DNA of 64,000 bases from Mycteria americana (GCF_035582795.1 NC_134365.1:221357887-221421886), one strand, 5' to 3'. Positions 46,401-55,310 are shown, counted from the stretch's first letter. Notes: a model not told the origin generated them from the letters alone. A program made the numbers and translations.

Positions 46401-49370
46401 TCTCTGGATGTCTTTGACTTCCTGTATTAATTTTCCACGGTCCATAACATCTCGTTTATATGGATTGCTAGCCGATTCCCATTCGTTACTTACTCTTTTA
46501 TGTGTAATTGCTGCTGGGAATCAGGGAGAGTCTCTTAGCCAAATAAGGGGGACCACGTTGCCTCTGACATCTGCCGGCAGCGAGATGCTGGACGCACGGG
46601 GAGCCTGGGTGAGAGGTGGGGAAGGATATGCCAGGCATACTTGCCCGGTTTGTCACGCTTCACAGGAGAATACGAATATCGTAACCCCTAATCCTACAGA
46701 AAGGTCGCTTCCTTTGCTAAATGCAGGTTCTGGTTTTCTTGGGTCAAACGTCTGAGTCAGGCACCTCCACTAACGGGACGATGCTGGCACAGACAGAAAT
46801 ATCAATCTCTGCTGAGGTCATTCGTGTTCTTTTCCGTCCTGGAGGAGTTTCAGGGCTGGGGGCAGAGGGATGGAAAATATTGGTCCCCGGCTGCTTCCAG
46901 GAAAGGAAGGCATCTGAGGATGGAGGGGTCTCTGCGGTTGGGGAAGATAGGTGGTCAAGAGCAAGCAGAGAGGACGGGGATCCCAGGATCCCGTTGGTCT
47001 CACCTTAATTTCTCTTATGGTTTTGGGGGAGATCAGACCTCCTCCAGTGCGAGATGCTTTTCAGAGCAACAAAATCTTATTGCTTTCACCTGCTTCATGG
47101 TGTTGTCCCTGCTGTGTTCTGATTTAACGAGCAGTTACTGTTTTCAGATGAGATTTCTCCTGGTCCTTGGCCAGCCCTGGATTCGCTCCCAAACTCCCAC
47201 CAGGCTTTGGCAGCAGGTCCTGCACCAAACCAGGACCCTGGGGCATCCAGTGCAGCCTGTGTCCCTCTTGCATCTTAGGAGGGGACAGAGGGGTGTGCAT
47301 CCAAACCCATCTGAGCCTGAAATTGAGCGTCGCAGAGTCTGATGCCTTCTGTTTCTCTCTGCAGGGATATTTCATCTGATACAGACCAAGAAGATCAGCA
47401 AACAGGAATTCAAGCAAGAAGCTCAGAACTTCAGGCTGATCACCAGGACGAATGAAGGTAGGGAGAGAAAAATCCCATTTCCCCACTCCTCCGGCAGATC
47501 CTGTCCCAAACAACCCCATGTTTTGCTGCATAAATCCTGGCATGGCATGGGGAGCAAACCATAGGGAGAAGGCTTGTGAAAACATAGCCGGGTCAGGGCT
47601 GACCTGTCTTCACATGCATATGCAACACTCCTGGTTAGCGGTCACATTTTCACTTTATGGTATCAGAAAGGGCAGCCAGCTTTCTAAAAGTGGATGCACG
47701 CTTGTGAAATCCAAAGGCTTTGTCTCTCCAAAGTCCGTAAAACTGTTTGATTTTTATATCTAATCCATCTGGCGTTACGGCGGAAAAAAAAAAAAATGAT
47801 GCAAGGGAAAAAAATAAACTCTTGAAATATTTTTAAAAATCATTCTTAATGTTCTTGGATGTGCGTAAATGTTACAAAAAGCAGGAATGCCAATGCACAT
47901 GCCGAGAGTGCCTGTGCAGAGCAAAACTGCTGTGCTATTTCCCGCTGGCTGCCTCTTCGCCTAGGCTGGGTTAGAGTTTAATGGGTTAGGTTCGGATCGG
48001 AGCCATTCCCCTATTGTCCAGCACCCACAGGTCATCGGGTCAGCCGGGAACGGCACTGCTGCCCAGTGCATACCAGCACACCCAGTGCCCCAGGGAGGGT
48101 GGAGATTTGTTTTCACCTCCAATCCGTTCGAGACGACATCTTTTGACCAAACCCTGGGGGATTTTCAAGTCCCTGCTCCCAGGTTGGGCTTCGCGCCCTG
48201 AGGGGGTCTCTGGCACGTGCCGCCTTCTTCTTGCCTCAGTTTCCCCTGACAAACAACCCTGTTGTGAAATCACCCCTCTGCCGTTGCTGCAAGTTCTAGG
48301 AAAGCATTGGCTGGTGATTTCTTCACAACAGGAGATTAATTCAGCTAGAAAATATGCCCCCCCTGGGGATGACGACATTAGGGCTGCATAATCCTTGCTG
48401 GGATTACAGGGGAAGCGACCACCTAGAGGGAAAGCACCTCCAGCCACCTCCTGCAAGTACGGGGTTGCTGGTGTTTTGGGGGAGCAAGGAGAGGGACCGG
48501 GGAGCTTTGTGCTCATTTTTGGGGTGTTGCCCAGCTCCCACCGATGCATTTGTTTTGCAGGGAGTCTGCAGCTCACCGGTGAGGCTGTGGGGCGACCTAG
48601 GGGGGTTTCTTCTCCTTCTGCAGCAGGACCTTCCCCAACCGTAGGTGGTTGCAAAGCCCTGCACAAAAAGCCAAGGCTGGGGCAGCAGCAGAAAAATGAG
48701 TATAGATGTGGGGGTTTTGAGCAACCCACCCCCAAGAAATGGGGCTGACAGAAAGGAGGAGGGAAGCATACCTGCCCATGGCCCACGAAACATGAATTTT
48801 GGCTTTCTGATGATGAGTCAGAGGACAAGCAAAATGCTTCTTCCCCCTGAGAGGCAGGGAGTCAGCCCGAATTTCAGACACTCCGGGGAGGACATGGGCC
48901 TAACCACTCACATCGAGGAGGCAGAGAGGGGGATTTATCCCTCTTTCAGACTGTGCTCCTTTTCTTTTAAGAGCGTGTGAGTGGTTTCTAGGGAAAGCAT
49001 CGGAAATGCCGTTGACTGTGCTGTTAATTGCATTGCAGGAGGTATATAGGGCTCCTCTTGACCTCAAGTACCATTTTAATTGCAAGATGGCAAAGCCTAG
49101 AACCAGATTACGGGGCCGCCGATGAGCTGCTCTGGCCACGGCCAGCGTTGCGGGCAGACCTCTCTCCCCACCTCTCTCCCAGCATGGTCCTTTGTGGGCC
49201 CTCCAGTGCGGAGGGTGCTACGTGTGGGGTAAATTGTGTTTTCCTGCTCCAAGAGTTGTTGCTAATGAGTGTCCATCTCTGCATATCCAGGTCACTGGAA
49301 CATCTTCCGAGCCCAGACATCAGAGCTGAGGATGACAGAGAGCCCAGAGAAAGAAACAAAGAACTTGTAA
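22397..49370 (+). CDS. CHRDL2: CHRDL2, chordin-like protein 2 (whole gene, 11 coding exons)
   Basis: Joining the eleven exons listed below gives 433 residues, close to the human protein (429, recalled). Order: signal peptide (1 to about 25); VWC1 (33-95; cysteines 33, 58, 61, 63, 71, 76, 81, 91, 92, 95); VWC2 (111-174; 111, 138, 141, 143, 150, 155, 160, 170, 171, 174); a variable linker (176-250) ending in [13 protein letters not shown]3 (252-314; 252, 277, 280, 282, 289, 294, 300, 310, 311, 314); and the chordin-like C-terminal region (316-433). One N-glycosylation site, NGT, lies at 114. Chordin-like proteins are secreted and bind BMPs through VWC domains, blocking receptor access (family knowledge). 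Blocks such as [18 protein letters not shown] and [15 protein letters not shown] distinguish CHRDL2 from CHRDL1. All junctions keep phase. RNF169 lies divergently upstream, as in human. Confidence 0.96.
26756..26945 (-). mobile_element. CR1 LINE 3' end, minus strand, in CHRDL2 intron 1
   Basis: It opens with three tail units (AGAATCAT AGAATCAT AGAATCAT), then TAAGGTTGGAAAAGACCTCT, ATCATCTAGTCCAACTGTCA and CCACCACCTCTCTGGGCAGC. This is the reverse complement of a CR1 3' end with its 8-bp tail repeats. It is 5'-truncated. Confidence 0.92.
26993..27059. repeat. Near-perfect 26-bp inverted repeat (hairpin)
   Basis: The arm at 26993-27018 (CAAATCATTG, then AATACCCCAGGCCAGG) pairs with 27034-27059 (CCTGGCCTGGGGTAT, then GCAATGATTTG) at 25 of 26 positions across a 15-base loop. 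It lies just past a CR1 fragment in CHRDL2 intron 1 and resembles no CR1 segment. Confidence 0.9.
30670..30782 (+). CDS. CHRDL2: CHRDL2 coding exon 2 (first half of VWC1)
   Basis: Encodes residues 28-65, with cysteines 33, 58, 61 and 63, including [18 protein letters not shown], almost identical to human CHRDL2 (recalled). The acceptor is TTTCAG|GG. The exon ends in TGCTCTGAG and the intron starts GCATGT, a GC donor. No GT nearby keeps the frame, and the next exon resumes in phase 0. Confidence 0.92.
30783..30788 (+). other. CHRDL2: Non-canonical GC splice donor of CHRDL2 intron 2
   Basis: The exon-intron junction reads GAG|GCATGT. GC-AG introns are a known minor class handled by the normal spliceosome and usually need a strong surrounding consensus. 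Here AG|GCATGT differs from AG|GCAAGT at one base. The nearest GT, four bases downstream, would shift the frame. Confidence 0.8.
31248..31341 (+). CDS. CHRDL2: CHRDL2 coding exon 3 (second half of VWC1)
   Basis: Encodes residues 66-96 with cysteines 71, 76, 81, 91, 92 and 95, including the CCPRC end typical of VWC domains. The acceptor is a pyrimidine tract plus CCCCAG. The donor is CTCG|GTAGGT, phase 1. Intron 2 before it is only 465 bases. Confidence 0.93.
31342..32176 (+). other. CHRDL2: CHRDL2 intron 3
   Basis: The intron is 835 bases, GTAGGT to TTCCAG, with an AT-rich middle near 31670-31880. No repeat or gene recognised. Confidence 0.85.
32177..32319 (+). CDS. CHRDL2: CHRDL2 coding exon 4 (first half of VWC2)
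   Basis: Encodes residues 97-144 (with one base from exon 3): the inter-domain [15 protein letters not shown], the glycosylation site NGT at 114, and cysteines 111, 138, 141 and 143. The blocks PSGLRAP and [12 protein letters not shown] match human CHRDL2 closely. The donor is TCC|GTAAGC, phase 0. Confidence 0.94.
32320..35843 (+). other. CHRDL2: CHRDL2 intron 4
   Basis: The intron is 3.5 kb, GTAAGC to TCCTAG. Several 100-170-codon frames on both strands overlap one another and show no conserved features. No repeat family recognised. Confidence 0.8.
35844..35937 (+). CDS. CHRDL2: CHRDL2 coding exon 5 (second half of VWC2)
   Basis: Encodes residues 145-175 with cysteines 150, 155, 160, 170, 171 and 174. 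[13 protein letters not shown] and PDSCCQVCK follow the human sequence. The acceptor is CTTCCTAG; the donor is AAAG|GTAATG, phase 1. It is the same length (94 bases) and position in its domain as exon 3, which shows how the VWC unit is split in this gene. Confidence 0.94.
35938..37066 (+). other. CHRDL2: CHRDL2 intron 5
   Basis: The intron is 1.1 kb, GTAATG to TTGCAG. Nothing recognised beyond unique intronic sequence. Confidence 0.8.
37067..37122 (+). CDS. CHRDL2: CHRDL2 coding exon 6 (acidic linker)
   Basis: Short exon for residues 176-194, [19 protein letters not shown]. It is acidic and poorly conserved, in the place of DEASEQSDEEDSVQSLHGV in human CHRDL2 (recalled, same length). The acceptor is CTTGCAG and the donor GTT|GTACGT, phase 0. 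Frame and length fit the neighbouring exons exactly. Confidence 0.85.
37123..38466 (+). other. CHRDL2: CHRDL2 intron 6
   Basis: The intron is 1.3 kb, GTACGT to TTCACAG. No repeat or gene recognised. Confidence 0.8.
38467..38635 (+). CDS. CHRDL2: CHRDL2 coding exon 7 (linker before VWC3)
   Basis: Encodes residues 195-250 plus one base. The start RHSQDLC and the end [17 protein letters not shown] and [10 protein letters not shown] match conserved parts of human CHRDL2; the middle is variable. The basic KEKHKK end precedes VWC3. The donor is AAAG|GTAAGG, phase 1. Confidence 0.93.
38636..39559 (+). other. CHRDL2: CHRDL2 intron 7
   Basis: The intron is 924 bases, GTAAGG to CTCCAG, with a clear pyrimidine tract (TTTTTTCTCTCTCCTCCAG). 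No other features recognised. Confidence 0.85.
39560..39754 (+). CDS. CHRDL2: CHRDL2 coding exon 8 (complete VWC3)
   Basis: Encodes residues 251-315 plus one base. The whole third VWC domain sits in one exon, unlike VWC1 and VWC2, which are each split in two. Cysteines are 252, 277, 280, 282, 289, 294, 300, 310, 311 and 314. [20 protein letters not shown] and GKCCKICP match human CHRDL2. The donor is CCAG|GTAGGT, phase 1. Confidence 0.95.
39755..42535 (+). other. CHRDL2: CHRDL2 intron 8
   Basis: The intron is 2.8 kb, GTAGGT to TGCCCAG. Mostly unique sequence; an AT-rich patch lies at 41880-41930. A short GC-rich segment at 42010-42060 carries two GGGGCTGAGCC cores like those in the RNF169 intron repeat. 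No coding sequence recognised. Confidence 0.8.
42536..42718 (+). CDS. CHRDL2: CHRDL2 coding exon 9 (C-terminal region)
   Basis: Encodes residues 316-376 plus one base. The first third is divergent from mammals. [14 protein letters not shown] and [12 protein letters not shown] correspond to GRVLVHTSVSPSPD and DLVEIYLWKLVK in human CHRDL2 (recalled). The acceptor is TTGCCCAG; the donor is AAAG|GTGAGT, phase 1. Confidence 0.93.
44640..45160 (-). mobile_element. Old CR1-type LINE 3' region, minus strand
   Basis: The plus strand has GGGCTGGAAGAGACCTACGG, CTGCCACGGAGACTCTACGG, AGCTCTGCTCTGGACTCTCT and TTGAAGTACGGAGCCCAAAA. The last two are hallmark reverse-complement segments of CR1-type 3' regions (CTCTGGACTCTCTCC, GGCACCCAGAACTGG, recalled). 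It is diverged and has no intact tail. Confidence 0.7.
45464..45790 (-). mobile_element. CR1 LINE 3' end, minus strand, in CHRDL2 intron 9
   Basis: It opens AGAATCATAGAATCACAGAA, then TGGTTTGGGTTGGAAGGGAC, CACCTAGTCCAACCCCCCTG, CCACCACCTCTCTGGGCAAC and CTTGTCCTATCGCTACAGGC. This is a well-preserved reverse-complement CR1 3' end and the youngest-looking copy in the gene. It sits between two blocks of older LINE sequence of the same orientation. Confidence 0.93.
46030..46520 (-). mobile_element. Ancient LINE ORF2 relic, minus strand
   Basis: GGGCCAAAGGTCTCAGCCAG, GCTCTTGGGTGAACATTATC, TTGAACACTTGTGCCTTTCT and TTATTATCTCCATCCAGTAT resemble reverse-complemented ORF2 (between endonuclease and reverse transcriptase) of old amniote CR1-type LINEs. 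The AT-rich composition contrasts with the gene around it. It may belong with the relic at 44640-45160, the younger CR1 having landed between. Confidence 0.6.
47365..47457 (+). CDS. CHRDL2: CHRDL2 coding exon 10 (C-terminal region)
   Basis: Encodes residues 377-407 plus one base. [20 protein letters not shown] and QNFRL follow human GIFHLTQIKKVRKQDFQKEA and QHFRL (recalled). The acceptor is CTCTGCAG; the donor is GAAG|GTAGGG, phase 1. Confidence 0.94.
47458..49290 (+). other. CHRDL2: CHRDL2 intron 10
   Basis: The intron is 1.8 kb, GTAGGG to ATCCAG, with an A-rich stretch at 47783-47820. The 262-codon minus-strand frame at 48040-48828 has no domain and overlaps other open frames, so it is not called. 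Confidence 0.8.
49291..49370 (+). CDS. CHRDL2: CHRDL2 coding exon 11 (C-terminus and stop)
   Basis: Encodes residues 408-433 and the TAA stop at 49368-49370. [20 protein letters not shown], then KETKNL, matches human GHWNVFLAQTLELKVTASPD (recalled), with a few extra residues at the end. Confidence 0.95.
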
Positions 49371-49407
49371 AGAAAAAAACTTTAACCTAGCTATTGATTT
49401 ATCTACA

Positions 49408-49440
49408 CACACACACACATACACACATACACATATATAA
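49408..49440. repeat. CA microsatellite in the CHRDL2 3' UTR
   Basis: Interrupted (AC)n with AT insertions (ACACACACACACACATACAC and so on), 38 bases after the stop codon and followed by an A run. It may be length-variable. Confidence 0.9.
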
Positions 49441-49483
49441 GAAAAAAAAAAAAAAGTTGCATTATTAAATAGACTGGCACAGC

Positions 49484-49489
49484 AATAAA
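49484..49489 (+). terminator. CHRDL2: Poly(A) signal AATAAA (proximal)
   Basis: Canonical hexamer 114 bases past the stop codon, within GCAATAAAGG. Confidence 0.6.
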
Positions 49490-50299
49490 GGATACACTAG
49501 TGTAAATTACAGAAATTCCAGCAAACGAACCAAATTGAACCGCATGGAAGCCACAGCCGTGGAGGTGCCTCTCTCCAGCGGGAGAGCGCAAGGGGCCGTC
49601 CGTCATCTCTGGCTACCGAAGATGTCGGGTGTGCAGAGGGAGGAAGGAGAGATGGCGGAGATGTGAGACCTGGTGCGACGTGAGGAGCTGTGATACGTCC
49701 CTGACACCCTGGCATTTCTGAAAAGCATCAGGAGCTAGCAGCAAAGCAGGACAAGACCATGCTTTTTACCACCACCGGCATAAAGATGACCTGCAAGGAG
49801 AGAAAAATCATCCTTATTTCCTTTCTTGGAGCCCCTCTGATCTGCAAAGGGTTTCTTTGGCTGAACACCCTCTAAAGGGTATTTCTTGAAAAATCTTGGG
49901 TCTTTTCTCCTCTGTTTCAGCTGGGAGGATTCTTTTCCCTTCTTTGCAGGTCACTTGAAGATGTAGTTTTTGGGAGGACCCACCTGCCGACAGGGTCTGA
50001 GACCCCAAACACTGCACTAAGGTCGCTACTAAGCATATTATTATGCTATATATTTATATATATCCTACATAATATCTACTGGGCTGTATTCACAGGAGGG
50101 GCATCTCCCAAAGGGTGAACAGGACCATTTCTGCAGCGTGGGGAGGAGGGCGTGCAGCAGCATCACCCTCCCCCTGTCTGGAAATAGCTTTGGGGGATTT
50201 TCAGGTTGTTTTGGTACATGTATTTATCCCTGGTTTCTTGTTTTATTCTGTTTTGATAAATCTATTTATTTGGAGATCCAGATCTGTCTGATAAATCTG

Positions 50300-50305
50300 A
50301 TTAAA
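50300..50305 (+). terminator. CHRDL2: Poly(A) signal ATTAAA (distal)
   Basis: Common variant hexamer at the end of the AT-rich 3' UTR-like stretch, followed by GCGTCTTCTTGATTC. GC-rich intergenic sequence begins just after it. Confidence 0.5.
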
Positions 50306-50329
50306 GCGTCTTCTTGATTCAGCCTCCTG

Positions 50330-52760
50330 TGCCGGCTCTCCTTGCCCCATGGGGTCCATGTTATGACCTGGGGGGGGCCTCGTTGGGACCCCCATCCCGG
50401 TGGGGTCTGATCCCCTTGCACTCACTCAGGCAACGTCCAGGGTTGGGATGCGGGATTGGGGCACGCAGAGAGCATCCCACGGATGCTTTGCTCATCATCA
50501 AGGGATCATCCTGCCCCACTTGCTTATGGTCCACAGCTGGTTTGGGGCTGAAAACGGAGCTCGGGGCTGGCAGCGGGCACGGGGGTCAGGCGAAGGCTGG
50601 GGGCAAAGCAGGGCCAGGAAACGGGAGGTCCTGGCGTGCTGGACGGGCGCCCAAGCAAGCTGCTAAGTGAGTGCAGGTGCTCTCTTTTGGACAGGCAACC
50701 GCTCACGTGGGGCTGTAAAAGGATCAATATGAGCAGCTCCCCCCCCCCGGGGACGGCTGTGCCTTCTCCTTTTCTCTTCGTTATGCTCCCAAAAAACAGC
50801 CGTTGCTGCCACGCGCTCGGGATGTGGATGGAAACTGGGTCCGTGCACGGCCAAAGGAAGCCAGAGAAAAGAAGCCAGAAAGCAAAGCGTCCGCAGCTCC
50901 GGCGGACCTGCAGCAAGGGGCAACCGGGCATAATCGGAGCAGCCGGTGGGCGCCGACCCGGCACTGCTCACCGGAGCCGTGCGATGATCCAGGCGACAGG
51001 GCCGATCTGGTTAAATTTATCCAGGAAAAAATCCCAGTGATGCTTTGGGCATTGAGGGTGTCCCCCGTGGCGTGGGGTAAAGGGAGAGGGGCAAAGCCAC
51101 CCTCTTGTCCCACGGCCGTATGCATGACTGCGGCCGTGCCCCAGCGGGGAGGATGCTGCCAGTCCCCAGGCAGAGCCTGACCCCTGACTCGTCAGCCTAA
51201 TTAACTCGCTCTAATTGAAGTAGAGCTGAGGCCCAATTTACGCTCATTTACCAGAAGCGGCAGGCATTTGAAATGAAGCTGCCCGGTTGGGTTCCTAGGG
51301 ATGGCCTGGAGAAAACCAGCACAAAACTTGCGCTGCCCGGCCCAGACGAGGTTTCCTGCAGGTATCTATAGGTTACTGAGCCCCCATATAGGTTATACTG
51401 AGCCCATATAGGTTATACTGAGCCCATATAGGTTATACTGAGCCCAGACACAGGCAGGAGACTTCTTGGGTGCAAATCAGCTGAGTGCCCATGCACACAG
51501 AGCTCCTCTACCATCTCCAGGAGGGTGGTGGATGGTGCCGGCTGCTCCACGGCCAGGAGAAACCCTTTGGTGAGCAGCGATGGAGGAACCTGCCTGGGAC
51601 AAGGTCCCTGCCGTCTCTCACCGAGAAATCTCTACCCAGAGCATGGTGCATTATATTTCTTCTAAAAAAATATGTTTGAAGTAACCACAGAGCGGCATCA
51701 CCCCTGTCCGTGCTGCATCGCCCTGAACCCCTGGCTGAGCTTCGCCTTGGGCAGGGAGAGTTGGAGATTAACAGTGATATATGCAAGAGGGGTTTTCTTT
51801 GGAGAGAGGTTTCATGGAGAAGCAAGGTGGAGGTGAAGCAGTCCCATCCCAAGGAGCTTCCCACCAAGAGATGATCCTGCTGCCTGGTCCCTTCCCAGGA
51901 AACCCGGAGGGCATTGCCCTGGTTGCTGCACCAGTGCAGATGCTCTGGGATGGATTGGGTACGCTCTGCTCCTGCTGCCGCCGTTGTCCTTGCACTGAAG
52001 TTGGTCCTAGCAAACAGGGTTTGGTGCTGAGCGTACCCACCACGAAAGGAAGATGTGGAAGTCTCCAAAGATGCCATTTGCATGATGTGACTGTCCCATC
52101 CTCCCATAACTTTCTTTATCTCCCAGACCCATCGCACCCCCAGGCCCTGGCTGCCTCCGAGCAGCATCTCATCTTCTCCGGTGTCGGCTTCTCCCCCACC
52201 ACAGGCATTACACCACTGCCAGCTCTGTTGTTGCACGTCAGGCTTTCTGCCTTTTAGTTATCCCTTTACTGCAGCCCTGCTTTGGGACGCTGTCATAAAA
52301 GGCACCCCATAAATTTTATATTGAACAATAAAACATTTTCGCCTTGGCTGCTGTTCCCCCTCACTCGCTGCGGCAACACAGACCAAAGGGGCGAGCTCCA
52401 GTTAGGCAGGAGCCAAGCGCCGTATCTATCTCGGCTGCCGGTTCTTGGCAGAGAAAACTCGGACGACATTGATTTTTGCTGGTTCGGTTGGAGGAATAAG
52501 CCTGGAGGCACCTTGCCTTGCACTGGTCCTGGAGCAGTGCTGGTGTCTGCTGTCCAAGGGACACAGCCACAGGTGGCACAGGACAGCTTGGCTCCACCCA
52601 GGGAGACCCAAAAACCTCCCCTCTGCTCTCTGCGGTGAGGCAGGAAGGGCTCTTACCCATCTGAAGTGACCCCTGAGCCAACAGGGATATGAGGGGTGGG
52701 CTCAGCTCTCCCTTCAGATGGCAGAGCTGCAACCATGGATTTCTCAGGTGGGTTCCTCAC
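50330..52760. other. Sequence downstream of CHRDL2, no gene recognised
   Basis: Unique GC-rich sequence apart from the minisatellite at 51365. A compact TAAT-containing patch lies at 51199-51220. Open frames up to 242 codons overlap on opposite strands and show no family features. Confidence 0.5.
51365..51444. repeat. 20-bp minisatellite, three perfect copies and one degenerate copy
   Basis: CATATAGGTTATACTGAGCC repeats exactly at 51385, 51405 and 51425. A shorter first copy (TCTATAGGTTACTGAGCCCC) starts at 51365. The identical copies suggest recent amplification. Confidence 0.95.
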
Positions 52761-52763
52761 CCT

Positions 52764-53143
52764 TCCCCATCCATCCGTCCCCATCCATCTGTTTATCCAT
52801 CCATCCATTTATCCATCCATCCATCCATCCATCCATCCTTTCCCATCCATCCTTCCCCATCCATCTGTCCCCATCCATCCGTCCCCATCCATCTATTTAT
52901 CCATCCATTCATTTATCCACCCATCCATCTTTTCCCATCCATCAATCCTTCTCCTCCATCCTTCTCCATCCATCCTTCCCCATCCATCCGTCCCCATCCA
53001 TCTATTTATCCATCCATTCATTTATCCATCCATCCATCCATCCATCCATCCTTTCCCATCCATCCATCCATCCATCCATCCATCCATCCTTCCCCTCCAT
53101 CCTTCTCCACCCATCCTTCCCCATCCATCCTTCTCCAGCCATA
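52764..53143. repeat. ATCC-type tetranucleotide satellite with higher-order order
   Basis: About 380 bases of CCAT units with regular variants (CCATCCTTCC, CCATCCGTCCCC, CATCTATTTATC, CATTCATTTATC). Blocks such as CATCTATTTATCCATCCATT recur at about 52890 and 53000, so a larger unit was duplicated. Plus-strand open frames reading IHPS/HPSI across it are simple-repeat translation, not genes. Confidence 0.95.
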
Positions 53144-53144
53144 A

Positions 53145-55005
53145 CCTTTTGGGCCCTCTGGCTTTTTTCCTGCAGTGGTATGGGAGGGAGAAGACATCAG
53201 CTTTACCTTGGTTTACCCTGAGTGCTGGCCAGTCTCAGAGACCTTCATTTCTCCCAGGACTGTTAAAAAACATCCCAGTGGAGCGCTGGGGACACGCACA
53301 GGGGCCACGTGGGCTGGTGACCAACCTCCGCACGTAGCACTGCCTGGTGACGTGTGGCTGAGGAGGGGCAGAGGGGCTTGCTGTGGGGCTGGACAGGGCT
53401 GCAAGCGGTGGGTAATCTCCTGCAACCGTGTCAGTGACACGCCAGACCCGTCCGTCCCAGGATCCTGCCCTAATGACCGTACCTCCCCAACGGGGGACCT
53501 CTTAGAGGCTGCTTTCCCCGTTGGGGCATCTCTGGGGATTAACCCTTTTAATTGGATCAGCAGCCACAGATCAGAAGCCAACATTTCGCGGTCGGTGGCA
53601 TCGCCTCCCTCGCCCCGCTCCTCCTCCCTGCGTCCGTTTGCCTCTGCAGGAATCACCCTGTTTCCACCCCAAGCCGTGAAGACGGGGTTGATTTGGGGGC
53701 AGAGCTGGCACAGCTCCGTAGGACCTTTCATCTCTTGTGATGCTGAGTTTGCAGGGCAGGGCTGGGCTTTCTGCAGAGGGTTTGAGGGGGCTGCTCCCAG
53801 GGTCTGCAGGGGACGTTCCCTGGGGACATCCCCCATGTCTCACTGTCACCTCTGCTGCAGCCCTGAGCACGCGGGCGCCCATCCCACCATGGCTGGGGGA
53901 GCAACAGGGACGGGGTCCTTCCTGGTGCGTGCAGGGCTGAGGCCACCCTGCCCTGCCACGTATAGAGCCAAGCGTCCATGAACCCTCACTAATGATTGCA
54001 CTTGCTCCCCTTACCTCGAGGTAGCTCAGCACCTTTGTAGTTTTTCTTTACAGCTGGGCCACCTTCCTTACAGCTTCTTAACGGGGTTTGCAGCCCTGTC
54101 ATTGTCCAGTTGTGCTGGTTGTGACTCATTTCTGATCGGTTCAAGGGCTGGGAACAAAACCTTGCAACCCTGCTTGTGTTTGCGCACCTGTGAGCAAGGA
54201 GAAACCTCAGGTTGTGGTTGCAGAGATGATGCACGATGTGGGAAAGATGGAGCTCTCCGAGACCTCCCCGCATAACCTGGCTGATGTCCCCCTGCTCTGG
54301 ACTGCCTTCCCCATGTTTCTCTTGAATTAGCCACAGAGCATGAGAAGGAGTTTCAGCCAGCTTGGACCTTTGCTGATGTGGATAAAACCCGTGAGCAGAA
54401 AGCCAGGACCCATTGGTGACACCACCGAGCTGGAGGAGCAGCACGGGTCTTGGTGCTGTCACATAGACGTTGCCTGATGTCTTGAGAGCAAAAAAACCTC
54501 AGAGCCAACACCCAAATGCAGTTTGTATGACACTGAGGACTTTGGGGCTTCACAAGTCTTGTCCTAGAGAACCTGGCATGGACCCAGACACCAGCCCTGG
54601 CCTGAGCCAGGAGATGAGGGGGACATCAGCTCGCCCAGCCCTGCAAGGAGAAGGGCTCTTGCATGAGGGATGAGGTGGCATCGATGGGTTTTGCCACTCT
54701 GCCTGGCCTTTGCCAGCACTTTGCGTGTGGGTTAAATGCTGCTAGTTCTGAGCACTGCTGGGTAGCTCCTCCACTTAGCTCGCTGTGGGCTCCTCGGGGT
54801 ATTTGCCCTCGGGGAGAAGATGTCTTGATCTAATTGCATGCTGCTGCTGCTTCTGCAGGACCCGTATCTCCTGCTGCTTCTTCTATGGGACCCATATGTC
54901 CTGCCAGCCCTCCTGCAATCCCTCTCTCCTCTTGCTGTGATCTGTTTTGCGTGCAATACTTGCATTAGATATCCCATGGTTGGTGCAACCTGTGCTGAGA
55001 CACCT
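53145..55005. other. Intergenic sequence, no gene recognised
   Basis: Unique GC-rich sequence. Frames of 150-268 codons on both strands overlap one another with no recognised domain. No RNA gene seen. Confidence 0.5.
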
Positions 55006-55009
55006 TTGA

Positions 55010-55310
55010 TGGCTGCAGAGCGCATTTGGGCACTGGGTCCAGTTTGGGTCCCCAGTATCGGGCAGGCAGTGACAGGCTGGACCCAGCCCAGCTGGAAGAT
55101 ACGCCGAAAACGTTCTCCCCTTCAGGCTGATCAAATGCTGGAACAGGGAGCGAGGGAAGGGGGGGGCATCTCCATCCTCGGAGAAAGTCAGCCCTTGCCT
55201 GAACGCAGCCCTGAGCAACCTGAGGTAACTTCAAAGCTATCCCTGCTTGGAGCCAGAGGTTGGACCAGGGACCTCCCGGGGTCCCGTCCAACCTGAATTA
55301 CCCCGTGGCT
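55010..55310 (+). mobile_element. Old CR1 LINE 3' region
   Basis: TTGGGCACTGGGTCCAGTTT, TCAAATGCTGGAACAGGGAG, GTTGGACCAGGGACCTCCCG and GGTCCCGTCCAACCTGAATT follow the CR1 3' UTR order (loss of tail included). Strongly diverged, so older than the copies at 4474 and 14941. Confidence 0.72.

Larger units (their letters stand above)
42719..47364 (+). other. CHRDL2: CHRDL2 intron 9, rich in LINE relics
   Basis: The intron is 4.6 kb, GTGAGT to CTGCAG. It contains an old minus-strand LINE (44640-45160), a younger minus-strand CR1 (45464-45790) and a second block of old LINE sequence (46030-46520). A weak T run lies at 43098-43107. Confidence 0.8.
49371..50325 (+). other. CHRDL2: CHRDL2 3' UTR with two possible poly(A) ends
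   Basis: The region after the stop is AT-rich and unlike the flanking GC-rich DNA. ATTAAA at 49464 and AATAAA at 49484-49489 could end a short UTR of about 130 bases. Further AT-rich sequence with TATTTAT motifs (50050-50270) ends in ATTAAA at 50300-50305, followed by T/GT-rich sequence, which could end a UTR of about 950 bases. The longer end looks plausible; transcript data would decide. Confidence 0.6.

Noticed and set aside
48040-48828. 262-codon minus-strand frame in CHRDL2 intron 10
   Set aside because: It lies opposite other open frames in GC-rich intron, has no domain or signal, and the composition is noise-like.
52689-53337. Plus-strand frames rich in IHPS/HPSI (up to 213 codons)
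   Set aside because: They are translations of the ATCC satellite in three frames. All frames stay open simply because the repeat lacks stops.
53175-53981. 268-codon plus-strand frame downstream of the satellite
   Set aside because: Overlaps a 207-codon minus-strand frame. No family features, no splice or promoter context.
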